A stretch of DNA of 64,000 nucleotides from positions 832,622-896,621 of the forward strand of contig VWZW01006950.1 in assembly GCA_013397115.1 (NCBI GenBank). The letters run 5' to 3'. Under the pieces are notes generated by a model. It was not told the DNA's origin and did no database searches. It saw only the letters and a program-made list of their open reading frames with translations. A program made the translations under genes and the position numbers. Positions 26,801 to 37,114 of the stretch are shown here, piece by piece; positions within the stretch are counted from its first letter, which is position 1; the number at the start of each line of letters is the position of its first letter. This DNA is from Edolisoma coerulescens (taxonomy: Eukaryota > Chordata > Aves > Passeriformes > Campephagidae).

Positions 26801-29800
26801 AATACGTGACTGCTTTATGCAATCCACTGATTTACTGTGGCTGTCTCAAATGCTTCAATCCGTAGAAACCGCTTGTCTCCTGCCTGACCTGGAGGGGGGT
26901 TTGCAAGGAGAGCCATGGAAACCTGTGTACGAGATTGGTGAGAGAATAACTCTGTCTTGTCCACACGGCATGCACTTAGAAGGGGCACACTCCATTTTGT
27001 GTGAGGCCAGCCTCAAGTGGTCTCCTGATGTGAAGACCATCCAGTGCAAGAGACCAGGTAAGCCACTGCAGTCCTCAAGTACAGTGCAGGAGTTTCTTTC
27101 CTGGAGTTTCTTCCCAATTGAGCTTTATGTAGTTTAGATATAGACAGAGCTATTGCTGAGACAGTGAGAGAGAAGCCATACTTACATCACCAGCAAGAAG
27201 CACAGAAAACATGGGGGTGTGTTTTCTGTGGTCTGTTCAAACAAGATGCCTGAAGGCATTTCATTGAAGTTTTGTTAAGGCTTTTTGCTTCCCACTCTGC
27301 TATTGCTATCGAGTGTTGTCACTAACTATTTTAAGAGATTGCCTGGGATTTATGCTGTCTATTCTGCCACCCAAATATGTTTCACTTTTCACATGTTGTA
27401 TAACACCACCACCATGTGAACTACACCTTGAGAGTTTTTCTATCTGGGAGCTGTTCAGTGCACCAGAGCCTCTTGTGACAGAGAAAGACAGGTCTGGGTG
27501 ATTCCTTTTGCTGGTCTGGCAGTCAGACAGCTGATATGAAGTAAGTATCCAGGAACTGGAAGCAATGGGAAAATGCTGCTTTAAGTTCATGATGTTGGCT
27601 GTTTAAGCTCTGGTTTGATAAAGGCAGGCAGTGGCAGAAAGGGAAATGGGCTATAGCTTTGAGCAGCTCTGTCTAAGTCATCTTTTCCAACTGTGGAAGA
27701 CAGACAAGAATTTCTCTTGAGCACTGCCGTGATGCTGATCAGTGACACAGAGGCTCCCAAGCAGCTTGTGCTTCAAGCCTGCCACATCTTCCCCTGAGGT
27801 CTCAGATGTTCTTGTACACCTGGGGAGACCCTTGACTGGGGACTGCAGCCACTGCTGCAGGAGACTAGGCACATCCCCCTGCATTTCTTGTCTGTCCTCT
27901 CCTTATCAGCCAATGCTGGGACATTGCCTCACCTGCAGAAAGAGGAAGGTGACAGTCAGGCTTAGACTTTAAAAGGCAACAGTCCTGTTGAGATTCCTAG
28001 TGTAAGTCATCTGCTGTCATAAACACATCAACAGAAAGTGTAGTGATTTCAGAAGGAATAGCATAGCTGTACATAAATGACTCGCTGCTGCTAAACTGCC
28101 GGAGTGGCAGTGCTGAACTGCTGTTACCAGTTACTTAGGCTTAGCCTCAGTGACTGATTTTCATTTGGTTTTTGGTTTTTTCTAACATCATGTTCTCAAA
28201 TTCCAGCAATAATTGGAAATTTTCAAATGCTTTCTTCAGAAAGAAAGAAACAGCTTGTGTTTGTCTATATGGGAGCATTATATTAGTATAAAAGTTAAAA
28301 AAATAAAGGACAACAATTGGATTAATAACAGTGAAAAACTCAAGGAATATGAGATAAGAAGGGTAAAAATTATGAAGATAAGTATACACAGACACAGTGG
28401 CATACATATGTTTGGATGGGAGTATTTAGTCACTATGCAACCAGCTACCCAGGGGATGAAGAAAATGCAGTGATTTTTGGTGAAAATTTCCCCTCTGCAG
28501 AAAGACAGGGCTATGCCTGCTGTCTGTATTGTAATGCACAGCAACTCTTTCTTTTTCTTTTCTTTTCTTTTTTTTCTTTTTCTCTGGTAATTTGTCTATT
28601 TTGCTTAGCAAGTCTCAGTCTCTAAGGGAGATACTTTTTTAACAATCCGGAGTACTAAATTTTCATGTTAGCAGACAAAATCTAAAAAAAAAAAAAAAAT
28701 CAGGATAAAACCTCCTCAGAAATTGTGTCCATATGGATTTAGCAAAGTCTTGCTGTTAACATGCTACAGAAACCTACAGAGAAATATTTAGCAAAATTTG
28801 GAGTACAATTCTCTACTTAAAGAATGGTATATCTGCGAGGATGAAAATTCCCCAAGAATTACTATTATTTTTATTTTTAAAGTTGTTACAAACTGAGGAC
28901 TGATGATGGGACTCATAGTTTTCATTACCATCAGTGTATAAAGATATTTGGGTTCATGTAGGGGGTTGGGTCCTTAGCTTTTCTAGTGACAACAGTGAAG
29001 TCAATGACATTGAAACCTAATGACAAAACTGTTCCCAGCTATGATTCAGCAGTGCTAAATTTAGCAGAAATAAATAACTGCTGCAGAAATGAGATGAATG
29101 TTTAACTTTAACATAGTACCTGTCTCTTTCCATCTGGCTGGTGACCCATGGATAAGTTACTGAACAGTAACTTTGCAAAGGGTATCATGTCTTTTTAATA
29201 CTGTTGATTACTTCCCTGTAGTAGATACTTTTAATGACTATGTAGGATGTGACTTTGTCATGAGTGTATAATTCAGTGCCTTTTAAACTCAAGTGATAAT
29301 TTCAGAGTAGACTCTTGTTTTTCTGACCCTTGATATCACTTTGTTCTTCTACTTCAGTGCCCAGTGTGAAACCAGAAGTGACAGAGCCTAAATGTCAGCC
29401 ATGGGAGAAAGTACATCAGTCACAATGTGTGTGCAAAATGCCCTATGAGTGTGGGTAAGTTCAGGCTCAATTTGGCAATTAGATTCTCACTTTATTCAAG
29501 ACAAATTACGTTTCCTAAGTCTTCAGTCCATGACAGAGGGGAAAGCTTTACTTATATGAGAAGGAGATGTGGTACTTGGTTTGCTTTACAGCTCAATCAA
29601 CGTCCTGTTTATCACTTACCTGCTGTGTCAGAACTGTCAGTGGATTTTGGCAGTGATGGAGTTTAGTTGGATGACAGAAGGCGAAAGCATAATTTCATTT
29701 GATCTGTGAAGTAGATGGAAAAAAATAAAATTATGTTTTCAAGATTTAGAGGATTGAGGAAAAGTTAAAACAGAGGCCCTTGGGACACAAACCATCAAAG

Positions 29801-32800
29801 CAATAAGCTAGTGAAATAAAGCAGATTTCTTTTCACTGCTGAGAGACTAGGGGATTATGAAAGGCACAGTAATCTAATTTCATCTCATATTTACACAGCA
29901 GTTTTCACAGACGAGTCACGTCACTTTTCCTGACCTCATAACTTGCAGATTAGAGTTTGCTATTTCCTGTTTGATCTAAGCCTATATTCTGCAATAAGCA
30001 ATGCAGAAGAAATAATGTAAGGAAATGAGTAAGTCTCTCAGTTCTTTGCTAAACACAAAAGTAAGAGAACCAAAACGGGAGTAACAAGAAGATACCTGAG
30101 ACCAAATGGCACTGATGGCCAGATGTGCCAAAGAGCTCAGCACTCCAGCATCTGCGCTGGTTTGCATAGACTTGATGTCTCCTATAAAGTCACTCCTATA
30201 AAGTGGGTGTGAGCTCTAGATATGAAATCTGGCCAGGTTTATGTGACTGAGCTGAGTAATTTGGAAGTTTCAGGATAACAGACAAAATTTGTCTTACCCA
30301 TGTGTAGTAGGAGCAAGAAACTTTGACATTGTCTCAAGTGATTTCAAGGTAGCAGAACTTTCAGTGGAGCATGTGTACTTTCCATCAGGCACATAGACCA
30401 AGAGTGCTCTGCATGATGACTCTGATTTTAAGACAAAATTAGCACTCTTTGAACACCTCAAAATTAGAATTGGTGAGCTTAGTTCAGATGCAGAGCCACT
30501 GGGTAGTTCCCTAGGGTATGAGGCCATTGTCTTGCATGCAAAGGTAAGTGCCGGGTTTGTAATAACTCTGCAATCTAATACTATTCCTATCCTTAAACAC
30601 CTAAATATTTTAAATAGTCTGGTCCTGCTCTTTTTCTCCCAATACTTATTTAAAAGGGGCAGCAACCCCTTCTCTGGTTTGTGTATGTGTTGAGGTCCGT
30701 TACACAGAATACAAGGGGAGTCACAGTAACCTTGGAAGTTAAATGAATTACATTTAGTTATGCATTGAAGCTTCATGTGTAATTAATCTACTACTTGCCT
30801 GTTTCTATTTTTTATAATTATGTTCAAAATGGCATTCCTTTTACCCGATGCCATCATTTCACTGTCTTGAAATAATGCATCTAATGATAAAAGGATAAAT
30901 CATCAGCTGTCAAAGTAGACTAATCTTCCATCCTGTTAAGGCTGTAGGAGTAAAGCATGTAAGCAGATCTTGGTCCGATCCTTCCTCAGAGAGCAGAATT
31001 AACTTGCTTTGTTGTGGCAGTGACTTTCAGCAGCAGCCTCTTCTCTGAAGGGAGCTTGGCGCAAGTTCGTGTGGGAATTCAGGAACACCATGGTTTCAGG
31101 CCTGTACTCCATCCTTTCACTTTCCAAGAGACTAGCAACAGAGACTGCCCAGAGCAGCACAAGAACCCTAGAACAGGCTGGTAATTTGTCCCTCATAGTA
31201 GGGTGCCTTAGGCTACATCTGTCCTCATCAATGACAGCGAGGGAATGATCCCTAGCACCAGAGCTGCTAAATTGCTATAGCAGTTCCTGGTAGACCTTTG
31301 ACAAGGGCCAGTCCTGGATAATTCCCAGATATAGCTCAGGAGTGACTAGTATCAGAGACCACTCCAGTCTGATGCAGTCCCCATCTTCTGGGGCAAAGAG
31401 GGGCACCACTACTCAGTGTAAATTGTCCCCAGCACATGGAAGGGGCCAGAGCACGGTGTGTTAATACAGATGTAACCTCAGCCTCCAGCAGCCAAGAACT
31501 ATCTCCACAGTGAAACATGAGATTTGATCATTTTTAAGTACTATCCCCTCTTCTTTTCCTCTAAATTTATTTGTATAGCATCTATGTCTCTCGTGAGAGT
31601 TCTTGGACTGTGTTATATTAAAATTTGTCATCTCAAACATAATTCCAGGAAGTTAAAATCATTCCCAGCATGATGAATTTTTCAGTTCACGAAAAGTTTC
31701 CTACCTCTTCTTGGAGGTGAAAGGGAGAGAATGTATTTATGGACTTAACAGATATTATTTAATTTCTCAAAATATGTGCTTTAGTAAAATATTGTTCTTA
31801 TTCTTAACCTTTTTTTTCAGGTAAAAAGTATTGAATTTCTCATATTCACTTCACACAAGGATTATTCCTTGCCTCTAATAATTTTTATTGCACTGCTGTG
31901 ATGTTCCCAGCCCTGGGAAATATCCTTTCTCCACAATGAGTGCAAATTATTAATTTCTCTTATGAGCGCAGATTCTCCATCCTTTTCCTTATGCATCTAA
32001 CAGATATTATTTAATTTCTCAAAATATGTGCTTTAGTAAAATAACATATTGATTTCCACTTTCTTCTGCTGACCCAGCTATAGCAAATATGTAAACCACT
32101 CTCAAGACAGTATGAGGCATTGAACTCTAGCGAGAGTTTGGCAACATGGTGCATGAACTCCTGGGTTCAAACTTTGGCAGCGGGTTAAATCAGGTCCCTT
32201 TCCTCTTTCGGGTGTTGCTAAAGTGGTGCAAAGCAGACGGATAAGTTCAGAGGTCTGATCTTAATATTTTTAGGTAAATTAAGCTGGCTTCTCTGCAAGA
32301 TTTTGAGCTTAAGACTCAGATATTGAGATTTATCACTTAGGCAAGTAAAGAAGGCATCTGAACAATTTTAAATATAATTAAAAAATTTAATTACAGATTA
32401 GTTGCTTTCCCTGGAGCACACTTTGTTCTTTAAAATTTAAGATGATGTATGAACAGGGAGTTTTTCTTATACTTCTGTCTGTAAATATATCTTTCACATA
32501 AAAATCAGGGCTCCACTATCTTGGAGTCTGTGCAGCCAGATGACCAAACAGCATAATGCATACAAGTGGACCTGTTTCCTTTATCAGGTGCCTAGTGCTA
32601 TATATTCTTTGGTCTGTCCTCTTGGGCCTCAGAATAAGACGGTTAACCTCATTCTTTATGTTAACAAAAGAGGATTAAGGAAAATTCATGCAACAAACTT
32701 TACTAAGGATTTAGTAGCTGGCATTTTGACCCAGCACAGCAGTTAAGGGACGTGTTGTGATTGAGGATGCTAACTTAAGTGGGAGGTATAATACAATTAA

Positions 32801-35800
32801 TAAAAATATTTGGTCACAGGTAGATACACCAAACTTTTCAGGCTCAGCTAATGAAGTCTATGCCATATTTTAAATACCTTAAAGATGCACTATGTTACAG
32901 GTATCTTAGAATTTCAGTAAAGCCAGCTCTTCTAAGAGTCTTCAAAATCATCTTTCTAAGAACCATTCCCAAAGCTTGGAGAAGGCTCTTTTCCTTAGTG
33001 CCTTATTTATAGATCAAAACCCATTTCCTAATTCAAAGGGAAAAAGGAAAAAAAAAAAAGAAAAATAAAAAAGAAAAAAAACAGAAAGAAAAGTTAATGC
33101 TTGGACATTAAGTCAGCAAGGTTTGAGTTATGGCCTTCTTACTAGACTTCCATCTTCCAAATTCCTCTTCCCTTGTCCTACAGGGGTTACCCTCCCCTTC
33201 AGTCAGCCTTGTGAAGCTCATTAGGGCCGTTTACCTCTACCTAATCAGCCTCTTCTCCCACCAAACACCTGTTTAGCTGAGATTGATGTTCGGAACTGGC
33301 CTATTAGACACCAAAGTTTCAGTGGTAGTGTTTGTGAGCTCAAAATGAGGTGCTGTGCTGAAAATTAGGCTTAGGGGCTGAATTTCAAAGCTCTCCCTCC
33401 CCTGCGAGGCTATCTCTGCTCTCTGGTACCCTGTGAAGTCCCTTACCCATGGCTGTAAAGTGCATCTGGGAGAGCACAGGCACGCTCTGCTCCAGATAGT
33501 CACTCTTTTGTTCATTCCACACAAATGCTGCTGATTGCATTGAGAACAAGTGGAGAAGCTAGGAGTTCGAGATTAAAACTCAGAAGTAATGGAAAGGATT
33601 TTTTTCCTCCCCTCCTACACTAGGAACATGAAACACAAATAATGACAACTTCCTGGAATTGAAGTAATGGAAGGGTTTTTTTCCTCCCCTCCTACACTTA
33701 GAGCTTGAAACACAAATGATGGCAACTTCCTGGAACTGTCCCCAAAGCAAACATTGTTTAAGGTTGTCCAAGAATTGTTATTACCAGTTTTAAAAGTTCA
33801 TTTATGTGGGTGTTAAAGCTCTATCCGCATTTCAAGAAATAAGCAATTTTTCTGGGTAATTTTTTTTCATAAAATTTCAGTGGAGATGTATATACATTTC
33901 CAGAAATATCTTTGGTTTCTGATGGTTGATTATAAGGTATTATTTAGTAAAAGCTGAGCATTTTAAAGGACAGCAGAATAAAAATCTTAAAGTACATTTG
34001 AACATCTTAAAATTAAGCAATACTTATAAAATATTTTAATATATGTGCATGTTTGTATATGTCATATATGTGTAAGAAATGTTTTCTGTATAGGTACTTA
34101 CATTCATGCTTTTGTTTTCAGTCCTTCCCTGGACACCTGTGCTACAGATCAAAGAACCAAGAGAAACACGCCCTTAACTGTTTGCAAGATGCATGCCTTG
34201 GAGTGCATGGGCAGAAAATACTCTCTGACTAATGCAGAAAGCTGCAAAATACCCCAGGCAGCTGAAATACCATGTGGATCGTGCCGTTCATGGGAAAAAT
34301 GCAATGGTAAGAGATTCTTCACAATTGTAAGCAAAATTTTTCATATAACCAAAAGGAAATCTTTATCCTCAGTTACACATTAGCAGTTGGGCAATTGGTC
34401 TTCCTGGTATGGTATCTACTGTCCCTCCCAGAAGTAGCAGGCACTGCTAAGCTGGCTCAAACCATCAGCCAAGTGTTTGGTGTCCAAACATGGCAGGAAT
34501 TTTAACCATGGAAAAGAAAAACCTGCAGGATATTGTAACAAAATGTGCTATATACAGGAAAAACTTATTCCTAGTCCCTGTAAATCATCATTTTGGTCCA
34601 CTTTCTCCTTTGGGTGAAACCCCTGCCCTACTCTTTTTCACTGTATCTACCTGTTTGGATTCCATAAAACAGCAATTGTAGGAATCCTTACTGCCCACAG
34701 GAGTAACTAATCCTTTCCTGAAATTTGTCAAGCAGTCTTCCCAGCAGGATCCTGTGGCTAGGAAATAAAAGTCTTACTGTATACTAGCTAGGAAAGCCAC
34801 TTACTGTTAGTACTTCACTGTCTATCCCTGGTTTCTCATATAATGATTAAAAGTGAGGTCTCTTCCCTCAAAGGAAATAGTTCCTGTTCTTTGTAACCTG
34901 TCTGCAGTGGAAGTTTTCAAATTCCCTGATTTATTTTCCCTGAATGTCTTACACTACATTGCATTTAATGGAGGGTTGTCAGGAATGGGAAGATGAAGTA
35001 ATAAATTTGGGTTTTAGAAGTGCCCAAGCTAGAGGCACGGTTATCGTCATAATTTGAAAATAAAAAGGATTACTGGATAAGAGTTCATCTGTTTTGTCTA
35101 GCAGGGTTGAACAGACAGAAATAACAACAACAGCAACAAAAAAATCAAAACTGTCTGGAGCTTTAGCAAAGACAAACACAGGTTAAAAAAAATGCATACC
35201 ACACCAAAAAAAAGACACAGTTATGAAAATTAAATATCAGGTGGAATCTTCTTACCTGATTGTCACTGATACAGTTACACACATTTATTTATAGGGGTAG
35301 ATCCTTTGATCTTCATAAAACTGTCTGTATGAAAATATAGATACCGCTTGTAAGGGTTTGCATGATCAATTTGTTAGTGTCCAAAGACAGATCTCTCATC
35401 TTACAAGTTATCTGAGCTCTAGAGTAGTAGATACATAGATCAGTTCAAGCAGTAACATCAGAGGAGCCTTTGAGTACAGCATCTGAAGCACCTTGAGCAA
35501 GTTTTTACCACAAGCATGATCAACCTCTCCAAGCAGAGGAAGCCCCAGCAGTGCATGATTTGTTTTCACGTCTAGTTTTTTCACTGAGCCTGAATATCAG
35601 CTAATGTTACTGAAAGAATTAGGGAATTAGGTTAGGAAAAGAATGATGGAATTACAGAACACTTTGGGTTGGAAAGGACCTCTAGTCCAACCCCCCTGCA
35701 ATCACCCAGCACATCTTCAACTAGACCAGGTTGCTCAGAGCCCCATCCAAGCTGGTCTTGGATGTTTCCAGGGATCCACCATCTCTCTGGCCAACCTGAT

Positions 35801-36423
35801 CCTGTGTTTCACCACCACCATCCTAAAAAATGTCTTCTTCATGTCTAATCCAAATACAGTCTCCTTTATATTAAAACCATTTCCCCTTGTCCTAGCATTG
35901 CAGGCCCTACTAAAATGTCTGTCCCTAGCTTTCTTATAAGCCGCCTTTAGGCACTGGAAGGTGCTACAAGGGCTCCCCAAAGCCTTCTCTTCTCCAGGCT
36001 GAACAACCCCAACTCTCTCAGCCAGTCTCTGTCGGAGAGGTGCTCCAGCCCTCTGATCATTTTTGTGTTTTCCTGTGATACAGCTCCAACAGGTCCATGT
36101 CTTTCTTGTGAAAGCTGAGCACCTTCCAGAAAACTGCTTTCAGTCTTAGAGTTTTCCTGGAAACATTTTAGTCTGGGGTTCTTTTTGGTGACTTGGATGC
36201 TATCCTGAGTGTTTTTCCTCTGTGCTTTTGTTTAGTGCCATCCAACATCTGTGTTTGTGATGAAGACGGGCTGTGTGAGGAGGGAGGTGTCCGGGTTTGT
36301 GCTGAAGTGAGTGCCTCTGCTGCCCGTCGGACCATGACCGAGTGCGAGGTTGGGCTGCTCAGGTGCCGCGGGGAGACTGTCACCCTTGTCAGCATCAGGG
36401 CCTGCGACACGCAGAGTAAATAA
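14831..36423 (+). CDS. C7: Complement component C7, complete gene, 18 coding exons
   Basis: C7 is a secreted plasma protein of the terminal complement pathway. It binds C5b-6, makes the complex lipophilic and anchors the growing membrane attack complex. Coding exons seen: 14831-14836, 15134-15189, 15714-15792 (start uncertain), 16730-16871, 17667-17808, 18587-18725, 19394-19516, 20671-20914, 21559-21672, 22091-22257, 23265-23493, 24069-24240, 24607-24694, 25925-26057, 26866-27057, 29358-29454, 34122-34306, 36236-36423. They sum to 2496 nt, 831 residues plus TAA, close to the human length (about 843). Domain order is signal peptide 1-20, TSP1 about 28-80, LDLRa 86-120, MACPF about 125-435, EGF 439-470, TSP1 about 481-530, two CCP modules about 551-673 and two FIM modules about 688-831. 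The MACPF signature Y-x6-FGTHF is at residues 275-286. All introns are GT-AG and all phases agree. No stop or frameshift is seen, so the gene looks functional. Convergent neighbour: C6. Confidence 0.95.
15134..15189 (+). CDS. C7: C7 exon 2: signal peptide
   Basis: A polypyrimidine tract ending ttttttcag precedes 18 codons plus two bases, then the donor gtgaaa. The encoded stretch (VLGVFLLLEVSGFFPVFS) is a hydrophobic secretion signal. It aligns in length and pattern with the mammalian C7 leader. The exon ends in phase 2. Confidence 0.8.
15714..15792 (+). CDS. C7: C7 exon 3: first half of TSP1 domain 1 (acceptor uncertain)
   Basis: Encodes CRWNSFGPWSECNGCTQKQ, the start of the first thrombospondin type 1 repeat, followed by donor gtatag. 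The best polypyrimidine acceptor ends at 15693, just before an unresolved N at 15694, but starting there is out of phase with exon 2. Starting at 15714 or at 15717 (both after AG) restores the phase and gives the expected mature N-terminus. Either the weaker acceptor is used or the N hides an indel. The downstream part of the exon is certain. Confidence 0.8.
16730..16871 (+). CDS. C7: C7 exon 4: end of TSP1-1, start of LDLRa
   Basis: Acceptor tgctttcag, donor gtaccg. It completes TSP1 (VAVYGQYGGNPC, then CTPTRGCPTEDGC) and begins the LDL-receptor class A module (CGDRFRCFSG). Length is 142 nt and it ends in phase 1. Confidence 0.95.
17667..17808 (+). CDS. C7: C7 exon 5: LDLRa domain
   Basis: Acceptor aattag, donor gtaatg. 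It encodes QCISRSLVCNGDQDC followed by an acidic run and a final Cys, the Ca-binding LDLRa pattern. The start of the MACPF region (VCDIDKTPL) follows. 142 nt, starts in phase 1 and ends in phase 2. Confidence 0.95.
18587..18725 (+). CDS. C7: C7 exon 6: MACPF N-terminal part
   Basis: Acceptor cttcttgtag, donor gtatgt. It encodes the conserved GRVIHTKSFGGQCRKVFSG block of the MACPF domain and ends LAYNFQ. 139 nt, ends in phase 0. Confidence 0.95.
19394..19516 (+). CDS. C7: C7 exon 7: MACPF, first transmembrane-hairpin region
   Basis: Acceptor caccctctag, donor gtatgt. It begins VKVQNDFSYEFFNSTWSY; the NSTW glycosylation sequon (Asn201) is retained from mammals. The following segment, which should lie in the first membrane-inserting helical cluster, is rich in K, N, H and E. 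It has only one serine after the NSTWSY motif. Mammalian C7 is longer and very serine-rich here. 41 codons against about 56 in human explains most of the length difference. Confidence 0.92.
20671..20914 (+). CDS. C7: C7 exon 8: MACPF core with signature
   Basis: Acceptor ttcccccag, donor gtagag. It encodes VVENSVEVAQFINN and then YRRLIEHFGTHF, matching the MACPF/perforin signature Y-x6-[FY]-G-T-H-[FY], then SGSLGGHYKV. 244 nt, ends in phase 1. The reading frame stays open upstream of the acceptor, but the homology starts at SKQLMVVEN. Confidence 0.96.
21559..21672 (+). CDS. C7: C7 exon 9: MACPF, lysine-rich disulfide loop
   Basis: Acceptor atctacag, donor gtaaat. It encodes KCTSSGW and a Cys-to-Cys loop (Cys320-Cys337) containing five consecutive lysines (331-335, bases 21618-21632), then LDELLLTSSG. 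As I recall it, the mammalian loop has mixed residues with one lysine in this stretch. 114 nt, phase 1 to phase 1. Confidence 0.93.
22091..22257 (+). CDS. C7: C7 exon 10: MACPF, second hairpin and domain end
   Basis: Acceptor gaatctgcag, donor gtaagg. It encodes a glycine-rich hinge (EGGSPGAVAGLSYLDLDNPAG) and the WAASVTDYPRVIKKK strand. The 167 nt length is exactly that of the paralogous C6 exon at 61790-61956. Confidence 0.95.
23265..23493 (+). CDS. C7: C7 exon 11: end of MACPF and EGF-like domain
   Basis: Acceptor ctgtgtgtag, donor gtcagc. It encodes LYELVKEVPC and a helix, then the EGF-like module with CKCQPCQNGG and CVCYCKPYTFGAAC. Six cysteines are in the expected spacing. 229 nt, ends in phase 1. 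Confidence 0.96.
24069..24240 (+). CDS. C7: C7 exon 12: second TSP1 domain
   Basis: Acceptor ttgcacag, donor gtaagc. It encodes VDGQWSCWSSWSPC, with the W-x-x-W C-mannosylation pattern, and CNNPSPRGGGKAC. The 172 nt length equals the C6 counterpart at 59304-59475. Confidence 0.96.
24607..24694 (+). CDS. C7: C7 exon 13: linker and start of CCP1
   Basis: Acceptor gcttcatag, donor gtaagt. It encodes LIEPHCFDLSINPTEFC and then PPPLLENGFVQ, the first strand of the first sushi/CCP module. 88 nt, ends in phase 0. Confidence 0.94.
25925..26057 (+). CDS. C7: C7 exon 14: rest of CCP1
   Basis: Acceptor tttctttcag, donor gtatgt. It encodes YPVGKRIVYACKHGYSLVG and CGSNLQWQIGERYC, the standard CCP pattern. 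The 133 nt length is the same as the C6 counterpart. Confidence 0.95.
26866..27057 (+). CDS. C7: C7 exon 15: CCP2
   Basis: The acceptor (aatccgtag) has a poor pyrimidine tract. It was chosen because the homology begins ETACLLP and the phase fits. A stronger-looking acceptor ending at 26748 (tttctacag) would shift the frame. The exon encodes YEIGERITLSCPHGMHLEG and the SLKWSPDVKTIQC end of CCP2. 192 nt, as in C6. Confidence 0.93.
29358..29454 (+). CDS. C7: C7 exon 16: first part of FIM1
   Basis: Acceptor ctacttcag, donor gtaagt. It encodes KCQPWEKVHQSQCVCKMPYECG, the first disulfide knot of factor I/MAC module 1. 97 nt, phase 1 to phase 2. Confidence 0.95.
30310..30543 (+). other. Orphan exon-like island in C7 intron 16
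   Basis: 234 bases read as 78 codons in one frame with a single internal TAG (30394-30396). The island is bounded by AG on the left and by AAG followed by gtaagt, a perfect donor, on the right. The reading includes FDIVSSDFKVAELSVEHVYF and FEHLKIRIGELSSDAEP. It matches no part of C7, and I do not recognise the protein. It could be a decayed exon or pseudogene fragment, or chance. The opposite strand also carries an open frame of 160 codons (30294-30776). Confidence 0.3.
31746..31791 (+). repeat. 46-bp direct duplication, copy 1
   Basis: Identical to 31998-32043, starting taacagatattatttaattt. The 252-base offset and full identity suggest a recent local duplication in C7 intron 16. Confidence 0.9.
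31998..32043 (+). repeat. 46-bp direct duplication, copy 2
   Basis: Second copy of the sequence at 31746-31791, with no mismatch over 46 bases. The intervening sequence is not duplicated. Confidence 0.9.
33583..33738 (+). repeat. Two-copy tandem repeat, 78-bp unit
   Basis: Units 33583-33660 and 33661-33738 both run from gaagtaatgg through ttcctcccctcctacact to aacttcctgga. They show about ten differences. Head-to-tail with no spacer, inside C7 intron 16. Confidence 0.9.
34122..34306 (+). CDS. C7: C7 exon 17: second part of FIM1, start of FIM2
   Basis: Acceptor tttgttttcag, donor gtaaga. It encodes LDTCATDQRTKRNTPLTVC, then CMGRKYSLTNAESC and CGSCRSWEKC. A mammalian N-glycosylation sequon in this module (NYT, near residue 754 in human) is replaced by KYS, so that site is absent here. 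Confidence 0.95.
35641..36120 (-). mobile_element. CR1 LINE 3' end in C7 intron 17
   Basis: Reverse-complement CR1: it starts atgatggaattacagaacac, contains tttgggttggaaaggacctc and the ccccttgtcctagcattgc block, and continues to ctccaggctgaacaacccc and beyond. It ends about 115 bases before C7 exon 18. Confidence 0.9.
36236..36423 (+). CDS. C7: C7 exon 18: FIM2 and stop
   Basis: Acceptor ttttgtttag. It encodes CVCDEDGLCEEGG, the TMTECEVGLLRCRGE block and a final ACDTQSK, then TAA. FIM2 helps dock C7 onto the C345C domain of C5. 188 nt including stop. Confidence 0.95.
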
Positions 36424-36856
36424 GATATGTTACGTTTTATTTTGCTTATTGCTGGGGGATATGTCAAAATGTGCCAGCTCTTGGGCAGGACATACTTTGA
36501 ACCTTGCTCTGCCAAATGTGAGCTCTGCTGTGAAATCCACCACAGCTGATGAGACTGTGCTTCTGGTCAGCTCTGAATCAAGGCCTGAGGCTCTTCGTTA
36601 GACAGAGATGCACTTGCCACTACTGCTCACAACAGAGCTCTTGCTTAGGCACCAGCCTTACCACTGGCAGATTTACTTCATATTTCCATCAGAATTAAAA
36701 AAATATTGCTGAAATGCAAATGCTAATTACCATGTCTGACATTGTAAATATGTTTTTCTTAAAGCCGCGCAAACATATGCTTGCACTGAGTAGATTTAGA
36801 TTAGCAAAATGTACAGACTAATCTTTACAGAGGAAGAGGTATGATTCTTCTCTTTT

Positions 36857-36862
36857 AATAAA
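36857..36862 (+). terminator. Candidate C7 polyadenylation signal
   Basis: AATAAA lies about 430 nt after the C7 stop, preceded by a T-rich stretch. A weaker ATTAAA at 36694-36699 is an alternative. No transcript data are available to choose between them. Confidence 0.5.
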
Positions 36863-37059
36863 GCAGCTTCTTTCTATCTTGCTCTACTCAGTTGGGCAAA
36901 CAGTCTGCACAGAACTGAACCTGTTGGTAAGCCTGATGCACTTAAAGGTCAAAACAATGTTCATTAATAGTAAAGCCACATTAAAGCAATGAGAATGCAT
37001 CTATGCTTGCAGCTTCTCGTACACAGAACCACTTCACGAAAAATCCCCATTTTGCATTG

Positions 37060-37061
<2 letters not shown>

Positions 37062-37114
<53 letters not shown>
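37062..37114. repeat. (ATT)n microsatellite
   Basis: About 17 to 18 uninterrupted ATT units, 640 bases after the C7 stop. Likely length-polymorphic. Confidence 0.97.

Larger units (their letters stand above)
14837..36235 (+). other. C7 introns
   Basis: Seventeen introns, from about 300 nt to 4.7 kb (intron 16). Apart from the repeats and the exon-like island listed separately, they hold low-complexity DNA only: T-rich at 19829-19860 and 25379-25395, a T/C-rich tract at 28545-28585, poly-A at 28684-28700 and an A-rich tract at 33040-33095. No nested gene is supported. Confidence 0.5.

Noticed and set aside
30294..30776. 160-codon - strand ORF as a gene
   Set aside because: No domain or splice support. 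The + strand reading of the same place has better splice-like borders and is reported instead as an exon-like island.
32140..32200. tRNA-like box B (gggttcaaac) in C7 intron 16
   Set aside because: No matching box A or cloverleaf could be traced.
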